Source of the DNA: Rhodamnia argentea
Taxonomy: Eukaryota > Streptophyta > Magnoliopsida > Myrtales > Myrtaceae
Direction of reading: 5' to 3'
Assembly: GCF_020921035.1 (NCBI RefSeq)
Contig: NC_063156.1
Location: 23,298,283 to 23,362,282, forward strand
Length of the DNA stretch: 64,000 bases
Shown here: positions 61,021 through 64,000 of the stretch, piece by piece
Layout: every line of letters starts with the position of its first letter
Numbering within the stretch: the first letter of the stretch is position 1
Program-made: the position numbers and the translations under genes
The notes under the pieces: model-generated
What the model was told of the DNA's origin: nothing
The model's input: the letters and a program-made list of their open reading frames with translations, nothing else
The model's database searches: none

Positions 61021-62869
61021 GTTCAAAGTATCTTAAACATGCAAAATATCAATAGCGTGCAACTTACGCCACGCTATAACCGTCACATGACCAAGTACAA
61101 TATCACAGTGAATCCTCAATCACATGCAAACTTACCCCGCCTTGGTCCACACAACGAACAGTTCATATGTATACATGCAATCGTTTGCATACGGTCAAGG
61201 CGAATAACTAGAACACTCATCACAACTTGCATACGCAATGCACCATACGTGTTCCAATTATTAGAGGCCATTAGGCCCGGCACACTAGTCGATTGATGTC
61301 CGGCACACTAGTAAGTTTGTGCCCGGCACACTAGTCGATAGGTGCTCTTTTGGCATGATTAGGCATCGTCCCATTCCTTCGGGGACGGCAATTGTTAAGC
61401 AGTGTGATTCCGGTCGTCACGTCACAGCACGGCTAACGTGCATTCCTGTAAGGAGCGTCGGTCCATCATAAATTGAGACCGACATCCAATCAGATCTGCG
61501 TCACGAACCGTCGTGCATCTAATAAGTCGTATGATTCCGATCGTCACGGCACGAGCTTATTAGGTTAACCCTCATGTGACCACACAAGCATACCAAACAA
61601 TCAAGCCAATTTATATCTTCGCATTTAATTCAATGCACATACACAAATAATCGTGCTCAAAACTTGGCTCAAAGCCATTTTAATGCTTAAAATTCAGTCC
61701 ACACGTGGTCACACAAATACACTTGTCATCCACAAGATTTTGCATCTATAAATGGGGTGATCAATTCCATCAATCCAGACAAGCAATAGCCAATATACTG
61801 TCACCCAATAATAATAATATAGTAATCACCCAATAATAATAACAATTGTGCAGTAATGATTAATTAATAATAATTAATTAACCGGACTATATTTAATTAA
61901 TCCAACTTGATTAATTAATCCAAATTCCAATTAATAATGCTAGAATATACAGCAAGCTCGATTTTAGATAATTAATTCGATCGCGATTTAAATAAATATA
62001 TCCGACACCAGTCAATTTTTCCAATTGACAATTAATAATAATTAATCTAATCCTTAGACGCAGCTTAACACCCTATTCGAGTTTAGGGGTTAAGTCACAA
62101 CTATTCGATGGCACGAGGCGAGTACAAAGACAATCTTTGAAAATCCTCGGGCACAGACTTGGGACACGATTCGGGCGCGATTGGCACAACTCTCGGGCAC
62201 ACGAGAACAGTTTCTCACCCACTTGGCCCAATTTCTCGGTCACGGGCTCGACTACACGAGCACACGGGCTTGGCCACATGGGCACAGATTCTCGGCCACT
62301 CGGCACCCTTTCCCGGCTCACGAGCACACGGGCCGAGCTCACGGCTTTTCGTGCCGGAGCTTCGGGTCACGGTCGACTTCGGGGATGGCGGGTTCGTCAA
62401 GGCGGCGCACGCGAGTTCAACGAACCTCGGGTTGGGGCGATTGCGGATCTTCAAAGGGCTCGGGTTCGGGGCTCTTGTGGCGACCGGTGATGGTCGGGAT
62501 GAGGTGGAGGGGCGACGGAGGCTTGGGACAGCGAGCCGGTGGACCGTAGGTCTCGAGTTTTGGGGGTTCGCAAGTCGCGACGACTCAAACAATCGGACCG
62601 GGTGGCGACTCACGGTGACAACAGACGGCCCGACGGTGGGAGGCTCGGCCGGAGTTTGGCTCGCGGGTGGAGATCCATGGGCCTCGGGGCTCGGGTCTCG
62701 CAGAGTTCGGTGGTCGCGCTGCTGAGGAAAGGCTCGAGCTAACCAAGTGGCGACGGGACGAACTCAACAGAGATTGGGCGTGAGCAGAGAAGGTGGGGGC
62801 TGTCAAATAGAAGACCCACGAAGAAGATGAAGAAAAGTCAAGAGGAAGAAGGACAATAAGGATCCAAAT

Positions 62870-63105
62870 CCCCTAACATTGTAATGGCAATGTTAAGGGT
62901 GACATTGATCAAATTGGGCCATCCAAATCAAAATGGACAGCCTAATTTGATCCATATCACCTCTTCAAAATTTTTAAAAATTCCCGTCCAAAATTTTCCT
63001 CCCGTTTTTAAGAGATGACATGGATCAAATCAAGTCGTCTATTTTGATTTGGACGGCTTGATTTTATCAATGTCACTCCTAACATTGAATTGATAATGTT
63101 AGGGG
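62870..63105. mobile_element. Hairpin MITE, 236 bp, with palindromic flanks
   Basis: The ends CCCCTAACATTG and CAATGTTAGGGG-like sequence (GATAATGTTAGGGG) begin inverted arms of about 95 bp at roughly 80 percent identity, both containing GTGACATTGAT.AAAT and CCATCCAAATCAAAATGGAC-type blocks. GGATCC lies on both outer sides. No coding capacity. It sits inside the long LTR fossil. Confidence 0.6.
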
Positions 63106-63656
63106 ATCCATTTCCGCAGATGGCGGGGGTTCTGCTCGTGCACGAAAGAAAGAAGAAGAAGAAGGAAGAAGAAAAGTAAAGAAGAAGATGCAGCAGAAAG
63201 AGAGAGAGAGGGGTAAGAAAAGTAAAAAAAGTAACAACTTGTGGAGGGGGAAAACATCGGGAGCAAGAGGGTAACGTGAGGGAGAGTGGGCGGCTGATGG
63301 AAGAAAGAAAAAAACAAACAAGAGTGGGGCCCACTCAAAAGTAATAAAAATCAAGTCAACTTTCAAATATCTTGTCCTATCTTAACAAAATCCAAGGGCA
63401 TTTCAGTAATTTCACTATCCAGGATAAATTAAACTACCGATACTAAAACTGAGGGCAAATTTAAAAATCTCGCAACTAAAGTTCAGTCGGGGTTACATTC
63501 AAGCGCAAAGGGTCTTAGTAATACAAGTACTTGACTTTTTTCGACAAACATTCCGGAATAGCCAATCATCATCTCTTAAATCCTCAAAATCCTACTTTAT
63601 TTTCCATGCGAGAATTTATAATTTTCTTACAAACTTCGAAATTCCGGGACGTCACA

Positions 63657-64000
63657 GCTTACATGTTTACATACGCAACATGATGCGTGATGCATAGGAT
63701 GGGTCGCTAATGAGGAACAAAGGACTTGGCGGGTCGGAATCGTGGTCCCTCCGTCGGTTCCCGGTGGCATGATTCGTTGATGTCTATCCCGAGCCGACCT
63801 TCGCGACAACTCATCCATCTTCTACTCAAAATTATACTATTGCCCTCCCTTTCGAAAGTATTAGCAAACTTGGCCACGCCAATTGTATCATTAAGAGATT
63901 ATTTTGTGTGCCTTTTATTTTTTGTGTCGGGGCTTTGTTTGGATTTTCTAGGACTCAGAAGTTGGACTTTCGCACTTCATTGTAATATCGGATCTTGAAA
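63657..64000 (-). repeat. Repeat family R, copy 3, second part
   Basis: On the minus strand this continues the interrupted copy: GACTCAG-side sequence, GGCACACAAAATAATCTC, GGGAGGGCAATAG and the frame MDELSRRSARDRHQR near 63818, down to CATGTAAGC at the insertion point. It runs off the end of the window. Confidence 0.65.

Larger units (their letters stand above)
57527..63656 (-). mobile_element. Long gypsy-type LTR, apparently solo, with insertions
   Basis: The ends TGTCACGCCCCG and CGGGACGTCACA are the classic termini of gypsy LTRs (TGTGACG...CGTGACA on the minus strand). The flanks GTTTA (57522-57526) and GCTTA (63657-63661) look like a 5-bp target duplication with one change. The same family-R copy continues on both sides, which fixes the boundaries. 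After removing the inserted hAT element about 3.1 kb remain, with no recognisable retroviral genes. A single long LTR left after recombination is the best reading. A GC-rich block lies at 62.1-62.75 kb. It is a fossil without coding parts. Confidence 0.65.

Noticed and set aside
62103-62800. Overlapping long frames on both strands in a GC-rich block
   Set aside because: All six frames are open because of GC content; no domain or splice pattern, and the block lies inside an LTR fossil.

Overview
The window is nuclear DNA of a flowering plant, almost certainly a eudicot. Its genes have short plant-type GT-AG introns and all encode well-known angiosperm families, while the spaces between genes are AT-rich and packed with plant transposons. 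The species cannot be named from the sequence; a woody eudicot is only an impression. No CRISPR array, operon, rRNA or intact tRNA gene was seen.

Left part (1-23 kb, gene-rich). A two-repeat SHAQKYF MYB transcription factor (2050-3330, +) is followed by about 2.5 kb without a clear gene and an orphan minus-strand exon (5813-6010). Next is a coiled-coil protein gene (7437-10660, -) that carries two one-base frame slips of opposite sign in homopolymer runs. A Tourist-like MITE lies at 10804-11305. Then come a 68-residue membrane microprotein in two exons (13991-14293, -), a single-exon FAS1-domain protein with a tiny upstream ORF (15642-16241, +), and a nine-exon lipase-type alpha/beta hydrolase of 691 residues (17046-21125, -).

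Middle part (23-44 kb). A 13-exon CCR4-type deadenylase or nuclease gene (23210-32111, -) spans about 9 kb because intron 9 holds an antisense RTE-type LINE; its intron 11 holds a 202-bp tandem duplication. A chloroplast ClpS1 adaptor gene (34302-36510, +) follows. After it come a hAT element with GC-rich, possibly captured coding sequence and an exact 8-bp target duplication (37453-38572), a long-inverted-repeat element, and a three-copy 426-bp tandem array. The array ends about 270 bp upstream of an ASPG1-like aspartic protease gene (41884-43441, +).

Right part (44-64 kb, repeat sea). No clearly intact gene was found. It holds long-inverted-repeat elements, a tRNA-like SINE or hairpin element, a broken Ty3/gypsy fossil (49931-52460), an unclassified repeat family, a foldback element built from inverted tandem subrepeats (54640-55228), a PLAC8/PCR-type pseudogene (55964-56621), and a four-level nest of insertions (56990-64000).

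The genes do not form one pathway. They are neighbouring, independently transcribed plant genes: two regulators (MYB and CCR4-like), two plastid or organelle-type small proteins (ClpS1 and possibly the microprotein), and secreted or membrane enzymes and surface proteins (FAS1, lipase, aspartic protease). The main biology beyond routine genes is the layered transposon history and the local duplications in an intron and upstream of a gene.
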